From the NCBI GenBank assembly GCA_052324925.1, contig JBQPRE010000004.1: 64,000 bases of DNA, one strand, 5' to 3'. The DNA is from Flavimobilis sp052324925. GTDB lineage: Bacteria; Actinomycetota; Actinomycetes; Actinomycetales; Cellulomonadaceae. Shown one piece after another: positions 26,297 through 34,998 of this stretch. The translations under genes and the position numbers were made by a program. The notes under the pieces are model-generated. The model worked only from the letters and a program-made list of their open reading frames with translations, made no database searches and was not told the DNA's origin. The number at the start of each line of letters is the position of its first letter. Within the stretch, counting starts at the first letter, position 1.

Positions 26297-27460
26297 GTGG
26301 ACGTGAACCACCCTGTTGAGGGCGCCGAGGGGCGCTCCGCGATTGCCACGGCACGTCGCGTCGTCGTGAAGATCGGTTCGTCCTCGCTCACGCGTGCGGA
26401 CGGTCATCTCTCGGTCGATGCGCTGCAGCAGCTCGTCGAGGTGGTGGCGCGTCGCCGTCGGGCCGGGGTCGAGATCGTGCTCGTCACCTCGGGTGCCGTG
26501 GCCGCGGGGCTCGCCCCGCTCGGGCTCACGGCCCGGCCGAGGGACGTGGCAACGGCTCAGGCTGCGGCATCCGTCGGCCAGGGCCTGCTCGTCGCGCGCT
26601 ACACCGAGGCGTTCGCAGCCCACGGCCTGCGCGTCGGCCAGCTGTTGCTCACGGCTGACGACACCATCCGTCGGGCGCGCTACCGCAACGCCCAGCGCGC
26701 GCTCGAGCGACTGCTCGACCTCGGCGTCGTGCCCATCATCAACGAGAACGACGCGCTCACGACCGACGAGCTGCGGTTCGGCGACAACGACCGTCTCGCC
26801 GCGCTCGTCTCGCACCTCGTGCGGGCCGACGCGATGGTCCTGCTCACGGACGTCGACGGACTCTACGACGCGCCGCCCTCACGGCCGGGCGCTCGCCGGA
26901 TCGCCGAGGTGCACTCGGCCGAGGACCTCGCGGGCATCGAGGTGACGGGGCGTGGCAGCTCTGTGGGCACGGGCGGGATGCTCACCAAGCTCGACTCGGT
27001 GCGCACGGCGACGAGCGCGGGGGTTCCCGTCGTGCTCACGAGCGCGGCCCACGCCGAGGGCGCGCTCACGGGCCAGGACACGGGGACGTGGTTCTCGGCG
27101 TTCGGCGAACGGGGCACGGCGCGCAGCCTGTGGCTTGCGCACGCGGCTCGCACGCACGGTCGGCTCGTGCTCGACGACGGCGCGGCGCGCGCGGTCCTCG
27201 GAGGCAAGGCATCTCTGCTCGCGGCGGGCATCACGGCCGTCGAGGGCGACTTCTCGGCGGGTGACGTCGTCGACGTCGTCGCCTCTGACTCGAAGGTGCT
27301 GGCGCGCGGCATCGTGAGCTTCGACTCGGGGGAGCTGCCCTCGCTCCTCGGCCGGACGACGGTCGAGCTCCGAGAGAAGTTCGGTGTGGGCTACGACCGC
27401 ACGGTCATCCACCGCGACGACCTCGTGCTCGTGCGCCGTCGGCCCGTTCGCGCGGTCTGA
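26297..27460 (+). CDS. proB: glutamate 5-kinase
   Basis: ProB (387 aa) phosphorylates glutamate in the first step of proline synthesis. The amino-acid kinase domain begins RRVVVKIGSSSLT and contains LVTSGAVAAG, INENDAL and LLTDVDGLYD. A C-terminal PUA domain (about 290-380) is present, as in proline-inhibited enzymes. GTG at 26297 is preferred because AAGGGATG lies at suitable spacing; GTG at 26303 is an alternative. proA follows after 90 bases. Confidence 0.95.
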   Translation: MDVNHPVEGAEGRSAIATARRVVVKIGSSSLTRADGHLSVDALQQLVEVVARRRRAGVEIVLVTSGAVAAGLAPLGLTARPRDVATAQAAASVGQGLLVARYTEAFAAHGLRVGQLLLTADDTIRRARYRNAQRALERLLDLGVVPIINENDALTTDELRFGDNDRLAALVSHLVRADAMVLLTDVDGLYDAPPSRPGARRIAEVHSAEDLAGIEVTGRGSSVGTGGMLTKLDSVRTATSAGVPVVLTSAAHAEGALTGQDTGTWFSAFGERGTARSLWLAHAARTHGRLVLDDGAARAVLGGKASLLAAGITAVEGDFSAGDVVDVVASDSKVLARGIVSFDSGELPSLLGRTTVELREKFGVGYDRTVIHRDDLVLVRRRPVRAV

Positions 27461-27550
27461 CGCGCGCAGCGTCGACGACGCCGGACCTGCGCCGTCCGCA
27501 CCCCGGACCCGGGGTGACCTCGCGTCGTGCGAGGACTACCCTCAGGCCGC

Positions 27551-28846
27551 ATGACGACCGACGTGCAGGCCCCGACCGCTGACGACGTGACGAACGCCGT
27601 CCAGGATGCAGCGCGCCGGGCGAAGGTCGCCTCGCGCGTCCTCGCGAACGCGACGCGCGCTGTCAAGGACGCGGCGCTCCACACGATGGCCGACGCCCTC
27701 GTCACCGCGGCCGCTGAGATCGTCACCGCGAACGCGGACGACCTCGAGCGTGGCCGGGCCGCCGGCATGGAGCCCGGGCTCCTCGACCGACTCGCCCTCG
27801 ACCCCGCGCGGATCGCCGCGATCGCGGACGCGCTGCGCGAGCTCGCGGCCCTGCCCGACCCGGTAGGGGAGCTCGTGCGCGGCTGGACCCTGCCCAACGG
27901 TCTGCGCCTGCGGCAGCTGCGCGTGCCCATGGGCGTCGTCGGCATGATCTACGAGGCGCGTCCCAACGTCACCGTTGACGCAGCTGGTCTCGCGCTCAAG
28001 AGCGGCAATGCCGTCATCCTCCGCGGCGGCTCGGCGGCAGCCTCCTCGAACGAGGTCATCGTTGACGTCCTGGGACGCGCGCTCGAGTCCGCGGGCCTGC
28101 CGCGCGACCTCGTGCAGTCGATCGATCGCTACGGTCGCCCGGGCGGCGTCGCCCTCATGCGGGCGCGCGGGCTCGTGGACGTGCTCGTGCCGCGCGGGGG
28201 AGCGAACCTCATCCGCACGGTCGTCGCGGAGTCGGTCGTTCCCGTCATCGAGACGGGTGTCGGCAACTGTCACCTCGTCGTCGACGAGAGCGCAGACCTC
28301 GACGACGCGCTCGCGATCCTCCTCAACTCCAAGCTGCAGCGCGTGGGCGTGTGCAACGCGGTCGAGACGCTTCTCGTCCACGAGGGTGCTGCGCAGGCGT
28401 TCCTGCCGCGCGCTCTCGACGCGCTCGCGTCGGCCGGCTGCGTCCTGCACGGCGACGATGCGACGCAGGCGCTCGCGCCTCAGGGCGTCGAGGTCATCGC
28501 GGCGACCGACGAGGACTGGGCGACCGAGTACCTCGCGCCCGAGCTCGCTGTGCGCGTCGTTCCCGACATCGACGCCGCGATCGCACACGTCCAGACGTGG
28601 TCGAGCGGCCACACCGAGGCGATTCTCACGAACGACCTGCGCCACTCGGAGCGCTTCGTCGCCGAGGTGGACTCTGCGGTCGTCAACGTCAACGCCTCGA
28701 CGCGGTTCACCGACGGCGGGCAGTTCGGCCTGGGTGCCGAGCTAGGGATCTCGACGCAGAAGCTTCACGCGCGCGGACCGATGGGACTGGCCGAGCTGAC
28801 GACCACGAAATGGGTCGTCGAGGGCGAGGGTCAGACCCGTCCCTGA
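27551..28846 (+). CDS. proA: gamma-glutamyl phosphate reductase
   Basis: ProA (431 aa) reduces gamma-glutamyl phosphate to glutamate semialdehyde with NADPH. It contains GVVGMIYEARPNVT, ILRGGSAAASSN, the catalytic-cysteine region VGVCNAVETLLVH and the C-terminal NASTRFTDGGQFGLGAE, all diagnostic. The ATG at 27551 is used. A TACCCT hexamer eight bases before it suggests a nearly leaderless start in addition to read-through from proB. Confidence 0.96.
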   Translation: MTTDVQAPTADDVTNAVQDAARRAKVASRVLANATRAVKDAALHTMADALVTAAAEIVTANADDLERGRAAGMEPGLLDRLALDPARIAAIADALRELAALPDPVGELVRGWTLPNGLRLRQLRVPMGVVGMIYEARPNVTVDAAGLALKSGNAVILRGGSAAASSNEVIVDVLGRALESAGLPRDLVQSIDRYGRPGGVALMRARGLVDVLVPRGGANLIRTVVAESVVPVIETGVGNCHLVVDESADLDDALAILLNSKLQRVGVCNAVETLLVHEGAAQAFLPRALDALASAGCVLHGDDATQALAPQGVEVIAATDEDWATEYLAPELAVRVVPDIDAAIAHVQTWSSGHTEAILTNDLRHSERFVAEVDSAVVNVNASTRFTDGGQFGLGAELGISTQKLHARGPMGLAELTTTKWVVEGEGQTRP

Positions 28847-28999
28847 GAGAAGGCTGAGGGGGTCGTGGAGGTCCTGGGGACAGGGCCCGCGACACGCCCG
28901 AGGCGGGTTCACCCGGCACCGTCCCCGTGAGAGACTTACCACTCGTGGCGGCTCCTTCGAGGAGCGCCTGACGACCGCATCCGACCAGGAGGTCCTTCC

Positions 29000-29149
29000 A
29001 TGATCGCGTCCGTGCTCCGCGCTTCGGAGTCGACAGTCGTCACCGAGCTGCCGATCCCTCCGATCGCCTATGGGCTGCTCACTCTGGCTGCGCTGCTCGC
29101 ACTGCTCCTCGTGACCTTCGCTTTCAAGAGCTCGGGCACCCGCCACTGA
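29000..29149 (+). CDS. 49-aa single-pass membrane peptide upstream of nadD
   Basis: A short gene with an ideal AGGAGG ribosome site nine bases before its ATG. The product has a hydrophilic N-terminus (MIASVLRASESTVVTE) and one membrane helix at about 22-41 (IAYGLLTLAALLALLLVTFA), then a short Lys/Arg/His-containing tail ending SSGTRH. Small membrane peptides at this place before nadD are common in actinobacteria, but I know no function. The strong ribosome site and the clear hydrophobic helix support a real gene. Confidence 0.75.
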   Translation: MIASVLRASESTVVTELPIPPIAYGLLTLAALLALLLVTFAFKSSGTRH

Positions 29150-29184
29150 TCTGAGAGCGAAGCGACACGGGGAGAGCGCAGACG

Positions 29185-29784
29185 ATGACGGCACGGCGGG
29201 TTCGGCTCGGGGTCATGGGTGGCACCTTTGACCCCGTGCACAACGGACACCTCGTTGCCGCGAGCGAGGTCGCCTCGCGTTTCGAGCTCGACGAAGTCGT
29301 CTTCGTCCCGACGGGTCGCCCGACGTTCAAGCAGGACGTCCGCGTGACCGAGCCCGAGCACCGGTACCTCATGACGGTCGTCGCCACTGCCTCGAACCCG
29401 CGTTTCACGGTGAGCCGCGTCGACATCGACCGGCCCGGCCTCACCTACACGATCGACACGCTGCGCGACCTGCACGCTCAGCGACCCGATGCTGACCTCT
29501 TCTTCATCTCGGGAGCCGACGCGATCGCGCAGATCACGTCGTGGAAGGACGTCGACGAGCTCTTCGAGCTCGCGCACTTCGTCGCTGTCACGCGCCCGGG
29601 TCACGTGCTCGAGCTCGAGGGCCTCGACGCCTCGCGTGTGAGCGCGGTCGAGATCCCCGCGCTCGCGATCTCGTCGACGGACTGCCGTGAGCGCGCCCGC
29701 GAAGGACGGCCCGTCTGGTACCTCGTGCCCGACGGCGTCGTCCAACACATTCAGAAGCACCGTCTCTACGTGGATCAGTCATGA
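29185..29784 (+). CDS. nadD: nicotinate-nucleotide adenylyltransferase
   Basis: NadD (199 aa) adenylates nicotinate mononucleotide to deamido-NAD, a late step in NAD synthesis. It has the nucleotidylyltransferase signature GVMGGTFDPVHNGHL, PTGRPTFKQ and the C-terminal ISSTDCRERAREGRP (ISxTxxR motif). The ATG has GGGGAGAG upstream. The stop overlaps the next ATG by 4 nt. Confidence 0.96.
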   Translation: MTARRVRLGVMGGTFDPVHNGHLVAASEVASRFELDEVVFVPTGRPTFKQDVRVTEPEHRYLMTVVATASNPRFTVSRVDIDRPGLTYTIDTLRDLHAQRPDADLFFISGADAIAQITSWKDVDELFELAHFVAVTRPGHVLELEGLDASRVSAVEIPALAISSTDCRERAREGRPVWYLVPDGVVQHIQKHRLYVDQS

Positions 29785-31136
29785 CTACCCCGGAGCAGCC
29801 CATGTCAGCCGGAGCGCCCCTCACGCGTCGTCAGATGCGTGAGATCGCCGATCGTGAGGCGCGCGAACGCGCGCTGCAGGCCGAGGCACGGGCACGTGCC
29901 GAGCAGGCTGGCGAACGGCCTCCGCTGCGCCAGGCCGAGACGCAGCAGCCCGCGCAGCAGCCCGCGCAGCAGCCTGCGCGACAGGCGGGCGCCGCTGCGA
30001 CACCGACGTGGGCCCGTACCTCCGAGCCCCAGCTGCCGCAGCGCGCCCCCGCTCCTCGCGTTCCGGTCGCAGAGCCAGCGCCGACGCGACGTTCGGTCCA
30101 GCACGTCCCTGACGTCGAGCCTGCGCCGCGGGCCCGGCAGGCTCCCATGGTCGTTCCCCCCTCGGTGACGGGGGCTGTGCGCACCGTCGACCCCACCGGG
30201 CGGATCACCCCCGTCCGACCGGTCGACCACACGGACCGCGGGCAGCAGGCCGGCCGGATGGAGCAGACGGGCCGCGTCGTCCAGGCAGACCGCACGGTGG
30301 CCGCCGCACCCGCGACCCCGCCGCCGACGGCCCACCCCGCGGCAGCCCGGGCTGAGAGGCCCCACGCGCCGGAGGTCCGTCGTCGTGAAGCTGCGGGCGC
30401 TGCTCCGGGTGCCGCTCAGGGCGCCGCGCCCGCGCGGCTCGGTGTGCGGGTTGCGGCCGCACGGGCCTCGGCAGGGGTGACGAGCCCGGTCAACCCGTCG
30501 GGCGGCGTGACGCCGCAGTCGGCAGCCCCGGCCCAGCCGCAGCGGACGTCGCTCGCAAGCGCGCCGTCGGCGCCGAGCGCATGGGCACCGGGCGAGGACG
30601 CGACGCGCCAGCGGATCGCTGCTCCGGCGCCGACCGTCGCTCCGGCCGGTACGCCTGCGCAGATACCCGCGCAGATTCCCGCGCTGGCGCCCGACCACGC
30701 GCCCGACGGACGGTCGACTCCGTGGGGCCCGGTCACGGGAGCCGGATCGATTCCGGTCGCGACCCCTGACGTGCCCCCGGCGTTCCCCCCGAGCGGGGCC
30801 GGCCCCCTCGGTGCGCGCCCCGTCGAGGCGGGAGCAGCGGGAGCTGCGGGAGCAGGGGGACCCGAGGCTCCGCTCAGGCCCGCGTGGGGTCAGGTCCTCG
30901 CCGAGGCACCTCAGCCCAGCACGGTCGAGGACCCCACCGACGACGCCTCCGCGCCCGAGCCGGACGCCCTCTTCGGGTTGTCCTGGCCGCAGATCATCAT
31001 TCTCGTCGCGGTCGGCCTGCTGCTCGGTGTCCTTGTGTGGCTCCTCCTGGAGGCTCGCGCACAGGAGACGACCCCGGAGGCGAGCGGTCCTGTCGCCGCC
31101 GTCACGGTGTATTCGCGCGCACCCGGGATGCTCTGA
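29781..31136 (+). CDS. Ala/Pro-rich protein with C-terminal membrane anchor, unknown function
   Basis: This 451-aa protein sits between nadD and rsfS. The N-terminus (about 10-45) is a charged helix (TRRQMREIADREARERA), followed by about 350 residues rich in Ala, Pro and Gln, including a short AQQPAQQPARQ repeat, probably disordered and cytoplasmic. One membrane helix lies at about 404-425 (IIILVAVGLLLGVLVWLLL), and a short tail follows. No enzymatic motif is seen. Proteins with this layout occur at this locus in related Micrococcales; the role is unknown. It is coupled to nadD by ATGA. A start at the second Met (29802) is possible. Confidence 0.75.
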   Translation: MTTPEQPMSAGAPLTRRQMREIADREARERALQAEARARAEQAGERPPLRQAETQQPAQQPAQQPARQAGAAATPTWARTSEPQLPQRAPAPRVPVAEPAPTRRSVQHVPDVEPAPRARQAPMVVPPSVTGAVRTVDPTGRITPVRPVDHTDRGQQAGRMEQTGRVVQADRTVAAAPATPPPTAHPAAARAERPHAPEVRRREAAGAAPGAAQGAAPARLGVRVAAARASAGVTSPVNPSGGVTPQSAAPAQPQRTSLASAPSAPSAWAPGEDATRQRIAAPAPTVAPAGTPAQIPAQIPALAPDHAPDGRSTPWGPVTGAGSIPVATPDVPPAFPPSGAGPLGARPVEAGAAGAAGAGGPEAPLRPAWGQVLAEAPQPSTVEDPTDDASAPEPDALFGLSWPQIIILVAVGLLLGVLVWLLLEARAQETTPEASGPVAAVTVYSRAPGML

Positions 31137-31180
31137 CCGTCATACTGGTGTGTCAACCGACCACTCTCACGAGGAGAACC

Positions 31181-31591
31181 GTGCCCGCCACCCAGCGTGC
31201 CCTTGACCTTGCCGTCGTCGCCGCCCGCGCGGCTGGCGACCTCAAGGCCGAAGAGATCATCGCCCTCGACGTCTCCGAGCAGCTCGTGCTCACCGACGTC
31301 TTCCTCATCGCTTCCGCGAGCAACGAACGCCAGGTCACCGCGATCAGCGACGCGATCGAGGAGGCCATGCACAAGGCCGGCTCGAAGCTCGTCCGCCGCG
31401 AGGGCCGCACCGAAGCCCGGTGGATCCTCCTCGACTTCGGCGAGGTCATCGCTCACGTGCAGCACGCTGAGGACCGCGTGTACTACTCGCTCGAGCGGCT
31501 CTGGAAGGACTGCCCGGTCGTCGAGCTGCCCGCCGACCTCCACGGTGCTCCCGCCGGTGACTCCGCGGAGCAGGACGCCCCGCAGGCATGA
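31181..31591 (+). CDS. rsfS: ribosomal silencing factor RsfS
   Basis: RsfS (136 aa) binds L14 and blocks subunit joining when nutrients fall. The domain is complete: ALDVSEQLVLTDVFLIASA, then RREGRTEARWILLDFGEVIAHV and YYSLERLWKD. The GTG at 31181 has GAGGAG six bases upstream. The stop overlaps the next gene by 4 nt. Confidence 0.95.
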   Translation: MPATQRALDLAVVAARAAGDLKAEEIIALDVSEQLVLTDVFLIASASNERQVTAISDAIEEAMHKAGSKLVRREGRTEARWILLDFGEVIAHVQHAEDRVYYSLERLWKDCPVVELPADLHGAPAGDSAEQDAPQA

Positions 31592-32265
31592 GAGCCGGAA
31601 CGATCCTGCTGCTGCGGCACGGCCGGACGGCGTACAACGCTGAAGGTCGGCTGCAGGGGCAGGTCGACATCCCGCTCGACGACGTCGGCCGGTGGCAGGC
31701 CGGACAGGGCGCGGCCGCACTCGCCGCCACGCACCGCGTGACGCGCATCGTCGCGTCCGACCTCGTCCGGGCCGCAGACACCGCAGCGGTGCTCGGCGAG
31801 GCGGCGGGCGTGCCCGTGACGCTCGACGCGCGCGTGCGCGAGCGCGGATTCGGCCCCTGGGAGGGGCTGACGGCCGCCGAGATGCGTGAGGGATGGCCCG
31901 ACGAATACACGGCGTGGCGTCACGGCGGCGAGCCCGTCGACGGCGCCGAGCCACGTCGTGCCGTCGCCGACCGTTTCGTCGAGGCGGTCGACGAGCACGC
32001 GGCAGGACTCACGCGTGACGACGTGCTGTGCGTCGTCTCACACGGCGCCGCGATCTCGACGGGAACGACCGCGCTGCTCGGCCTCGACGTCGACGCGTGG
32101 CGTGGGATCGTCGGCCTCACGAACGTGCACTGGGCGGAGCTGCGCGCCGGAGGAGCCGGCGCGACACCCGCGTGGCGGCTCGTGCGGTACGACGTCGGAG
32201 CCTCCTTCTCGCGTGACGAATGGACCTCGGGGCCCGATTGGATTTCTCGGCAAGGCTCTGCGTAG
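31588..32265 (+). CDS. histidine phosphatase family protein
   Basis: A 225-aa phosphoglycerate-mutase-like phosphatase with the catalytic LLLRHGRTAYNAEGRLQG (RHG), the acidic ERGFGPWEGLT region and the second His in VVSHGAAIS. It is coupled to rsfS by an ATGA overlap; the nadD-rsfS-phosphatase order is conserved in actinobacteria. Annotated relatives are often called phosphoglycerate mutase, but true mutase activity is unlikely at this locus. Substrate unknown. Confidence 0.88.
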   Translation: MRAGTILLLRHGRTAYNAEGRLQGQVDIPLDDVGRWQAGQGAAALAATHRVTRIVASDLVRAADTAAVLGEAAGVPVTLDARVRERGFGPWEGLTAAEMREGWPDEYTAWRHGGEPVDGAEPRRAVADRFVEAVDEHAAGLTRDDVLCVVSHGAAISTGTTALLGLDVDAWRGIVGLTNVHWAELRAGGAGATPAWRLVRYDVGASFSRDEWTSGPDWISRQGSA

Positions 32266-32268
32266 ACT
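32238..32268 (+). promoter_or_regulatory. weak promoter for tRNA-Ala
   Basis: TTGGAT (32238-32243) and TAGACT (32263-32268), separated by 19 bases, overlap the end of the phosphatase gene and lie about 45 bases before the tRNA. The spacing is longer than ideal. Confidence 0.4.
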
Positions 32269-32312
32269 TACCGAGGCCCACCACGGTGGGTCACGCGGAA
32301 GGTGACTTTCAC

Positions 32313-32387
<75 letters not shown>

Positions 32388-32390
32388 GGA

Positions 32391-32422
32391 CGAAGGCCCG
32401 GACCATACGGTCCGGGCCTTCG
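32391..32422. terminator. bidirectional hairpin between tRNA-Ala and the GH9 gene
   Basis: A 14-bp perfect stem (CGAAGGCCCGGACC and its complement) with loop ATAC. It can stop both tRNA transcription and the converging GH9 transcript, whose stop lies 33 bases away. Confidence 0.8.
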
Positions 32423-32455
32423 ACGTTCCCGCTGGGCGGTGGCCGAGCGGTTGCC

Positions 32456-34858
32456 TCAGCGGGCCTGCGCGTCGCCCTGGTCGGCCGCGAACGACGCGAC
32501 GTAGGCGAGCGCCGAGTTCCAGTTGATCGTCAGCTCGTTGACGCCCCACGCGCCGATGTCGTCGATGTAGCACTGCTGGGGAGCGCAGCCCGCGAGCGAC
32601 GCTGAGACGGGGTCGGGGACGTCCGAGTTGGGGCCGCCCGAGACGGTTCCCGCAGGCGGGTGGGGGAGCGAGGGGTCGGCCTGCGCCGCGTACCAGCGCG
32701 AGTGCTGGTTCTGCGCCGTGCGTGTCCCGTGCCCCGTGACGTAGGACAGGCCCATGGCGTTGCGCCCCAGGAGGTGGTCGAGGCCCGTGAAGACTCCCTG
32801 GCGGAACCGCGCCTCGCCCGTGAGGTCGAAGGCCGCAGCGAGCACCGCGAGGTTGTTGAGCAGAAGCCCGTTCGAGCCCCAGTCGTAGCGTCCAGACTCG
32901 GGCACGTACGCGGTGCCGAACGGCTGCGTCGCCTGTCGCGCGAGGGTCGCGTCGGCGGCCGTGACGACGGACTCACGCACCGCGGCGAGGCCCGGCAGAT
33001 CGTTGGGCACGGTGGCGAGCTGGATCCGCGCATAGGCGCCGACGTGGCCCCAGTCGAAGGCCGCCGTCCCGAACGCCTCGGCGCCCCCGCCCACGTGGAA
33101 GGGGTTGGCGCGCAGCGCCGTCGCGTAGGAGTCGTCACCGGTCGTGAGGAAGAGCTCGACCGCGGCCCAGTAGCGCTCGTCGTCGAGCTCGGTGTCGTCG
33201 TAGGGGCCGCCGCCCGGGGCAGGGTGGAGGTTTGTGTTGGGTGCGAAGAGGTCCGGGGTGCGCTGTGCGGCCTGCCACGCCGTCGTCGCTGCGTCGAGGA
33301 GGCGAGCGGCGAACGCCGCGTCGAAGGGCTTGAAGAGGCGCGCGCCCTGCGCGGCCACGGCCGCGAGGTTGAGGGTTGCCGCGGTCGAGGGCCGGTGGAG
33401 GTAGCGCATGCGGTCGTCGTCGGCCGGCATGAGCGGGATGCCCGTCCATGCGTCGTCGTGCAGCTTGTGGTGGACCATGCCCGCGAGGTCCTCGCCGGCC
33501 GGCACCTGCATCCTGAGCATCCACTCGAGCTCCCAGCGCGCCTCCGAGAGGACGTCGGGCACGCCGTCACCGTGCTCCGGCACGCGCAGCGTCCCGTCCC
33601 CGAGCGCGTCCGCGTCACCCGTGGGCGCGTGCAACGCGCGCTCGTACGTGCTCATGAGCTGCCCGACGGAGATGCCGCCGTTGACGACGTACTTGCCGTG
33701 GTCACCGGCGTCGTACCAGCCGCCCGACACGTCGACCCTCCGCTCGCACGTCCAGCCGTCGTACATGTCGCGGCCGTCGAGCTCGAGCGTCCCCGCGGGC
33801 AGGCACGCGACGTCCGTGTCGCCGCGGTTGGGGCTCTCGCCTGTGTGCCCAGCCTTGCGGGCGTAGGCCTCGCCGGCGACAGCGCCGTCGATCGGCGTGC
33901 CCGAGCGCTGGGGGTAGAAGAAGCTGAGGGAGTCGACGCGCAGCGCGTCGTAGAGGTCGGCACCGATCGCGAACGGGTCGCTCGTCGCGCCGTCCGCCGT
34001 GAGCGTGTAGCCGGCCCCGGCCGCCGTCGTGCCCGAGAAGTCGATCGTGTGGACCGCGAGGCCCGCCGACGCGTCGGTTCCGCGCGGCACCGACGTGCCC
34101 TCGGCGACGACCGCACCGTCACGGTCCAGGGTCCACGGCACGGCCTCGGTCGCGTCGGTCACGAGCGTGGCGACCTTGTCCGCGAACGTCGGGTAGCCGA
34201 CCTGGTTGACGCGAACCCGCGTCGTCTCGTCGGGCGTGCCGGTGGAGCCGTCGTACGTGGACAAGGATGCCTCCGAGATGCAGAAGGTGAACGGTGCGGA
34301 TGTGCCGAGCTGGAGCGCGACCTGGCCGACGTCGCCGTCGGTGGCGGAGAGGGCGAGCGCGGCCGCGAAGTCGTGTTCGCTGCGCGTCGCCTCGGGCGTG
34401 AGCGCCTCGAAGGACTCGGTCGCGGTCCGGTAGGCGCCCGTCGCTTCGCCGACGACGACGCGCACGGTCGTCGCGGGCTCGGCGCTCGCGGTGAGTGCGA
34501 GCCGGTAGGCCGTGCCCGCCTCGACCGCGAGGCCGTTGAACGTCAGGCCGACGTCCCACGGGTTGGCCGCGCCGCCCGGCAGGTCGATGCATGTCGCGCC
34601 GTCGCGCTGCGTGGGTGCGGCGTCCGTCCCGTAGAGCGTCCACGGGCCGAGGCCGTCGGCGAACGATGGGTGGGGGAGGAGCTCGGGGCCTGTCCGGGCC
34701 TCCGCGACCTGTGTCGCGGTGCTCGCCGAGGGGCTCGGCTCGTGCGTCGCGACGGCGGTCGGGGCTGGGGTGTCGTCGGCGGGGCTGCACGCGGCGAGCG
34801 CGAGCGTGAGCCCGAGTGCTGCGGCGACGGCGCGCGCTGCGCGCGAGGTGGTGACCAC
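32456..34858 (-). CDS. GH9 endoglucanase/cellulase, predicted lipoprotein
   Basis: This 800-aa enzyme starts at the GTG at 34858, with GGAGG five bases upstream; an earlier in-frame start would put the operator inside the gene. The signal peptide ends in a lipobox (LAAC, Cys24), so it should be tethered to the outer face of the membrane. Domains in order: Ser/Thr/Pro linker, CBM4/9-like beta-sandwich at about 57-205, CelD_N Ig-like domain at about 213-300 (VRVNQVGYPTFADKVATL) and the GH9 barrel at about 305-795. Catalytic base residues lie in DAGDHGKY (383-390), and the acid Glu in GVNELTINWNSAL near the C-terminus. Substrate is cellulose, cello-oligosaccharides or mixed-linkage glucan. Lipid-anchored GH9 enzymes are less usual than freely secreted ones. 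Confidence 0.92.
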   Translation of the reverse strand: MVTTSRAARAVAAALGLTLALAACSPADDTPAPTAVATHEPSPSASTATQVAEARTGPELLPHPSFADGLGPWTLYGTDAAPTQRDGATCIDLPGGAANPWDVGLTFNGLAVEAGTAYRLALTASAEPATTVRVVVGEATGAYRTATESFEALTPEATRSEHDFAAALALSATDGDVGQVALQLGTSAPFTFCISEASLSTYDGSTGTPDETTRVRVNQVGYPTFADKVATLVTDATEAVPWTLDRDGAVVAEGTSVPRGTDASAGLAVHTIDFSGTTAAGAGYTLTADGATSDPFAIGADLYDALRVDSLSFFYPQRSGTPIDGAVAGEAYARKAGHTGESPNRGDTDVACLPAGTLELDGRDMYDGWTCERRVDVSGGWYDAGDHGKYVVNGGISVGQLMSTYERALHAPTGDADALGDGTLRVPEHGDGVPDVLSEARWELEWMLRMQVPAGEDLAGMVHHKLHDDAWTGIPLMPADDDRMRYLHRPSTAATLNLAAVAAQGARLFKPFDAAFAARLLDAATTAWQAAQRTPDLFAPNTNLHPAPGGGPYDDTELDDERYWAAVELFLTTGDDSYATALRANPFHVGGGAEAFGTAAFDWGHVGAYARIQLATVPNDLPGLAAVRESVVTAADATLARQATQPFGTAYVPESGRYDWGSNGLLLNNLAVLAAAFDLTGEARFRQGVFTGLDHLLGRNAMGLSYVTGHGTRTAQNQHSRWYAAQADPSLPHPPAGTVSGGPNSDVPDPVSASLAGCAPQQCYIDDIGAWGVNELTINWNSALAYVASFAADQGDAQAR

Positions 34859-34878
34859 GATGTCCTCCACGGCCGGTG

Positions 34879-34892
34879 TGGGAGCGCTTCCA
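34879..34892. promoter_or_regulatory. CebR/CelR-type operator upstream of the GH9 gene
   Basis: TGGGAGCGCTTCCA matches the cellobiose repressor site TGGGAGCGCTCCCA of Streptomyces CebR and Thermobifida CelR at 13 of 14 positions. It lies 20 bases upstream of the GTG, where a bound repressor would block transcription. Confidence 0.75.
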
Positions 34893-34986
34893 AGCGTCGT
34901 GGGCAGTCTCGCCCACGGTGTCGTGGGCGTCAAGCCGCACCCACCGCCCGACGCCGACGCCGACTCCTCTCGCCCGCCCCTGCGCG

Positions 34987-34992
34987 TAGGCT
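34987..34992 (+). promoter_or_regulatory. -10 element of the DUF4232 gene, leaderless
   Basis: TAGGCT ends six bases before the GTG at 34999, giving a leaderless transcript. No ribosome site is present. Confidence 0.5.
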
Positions 34993-34998
34993 CGGCGC

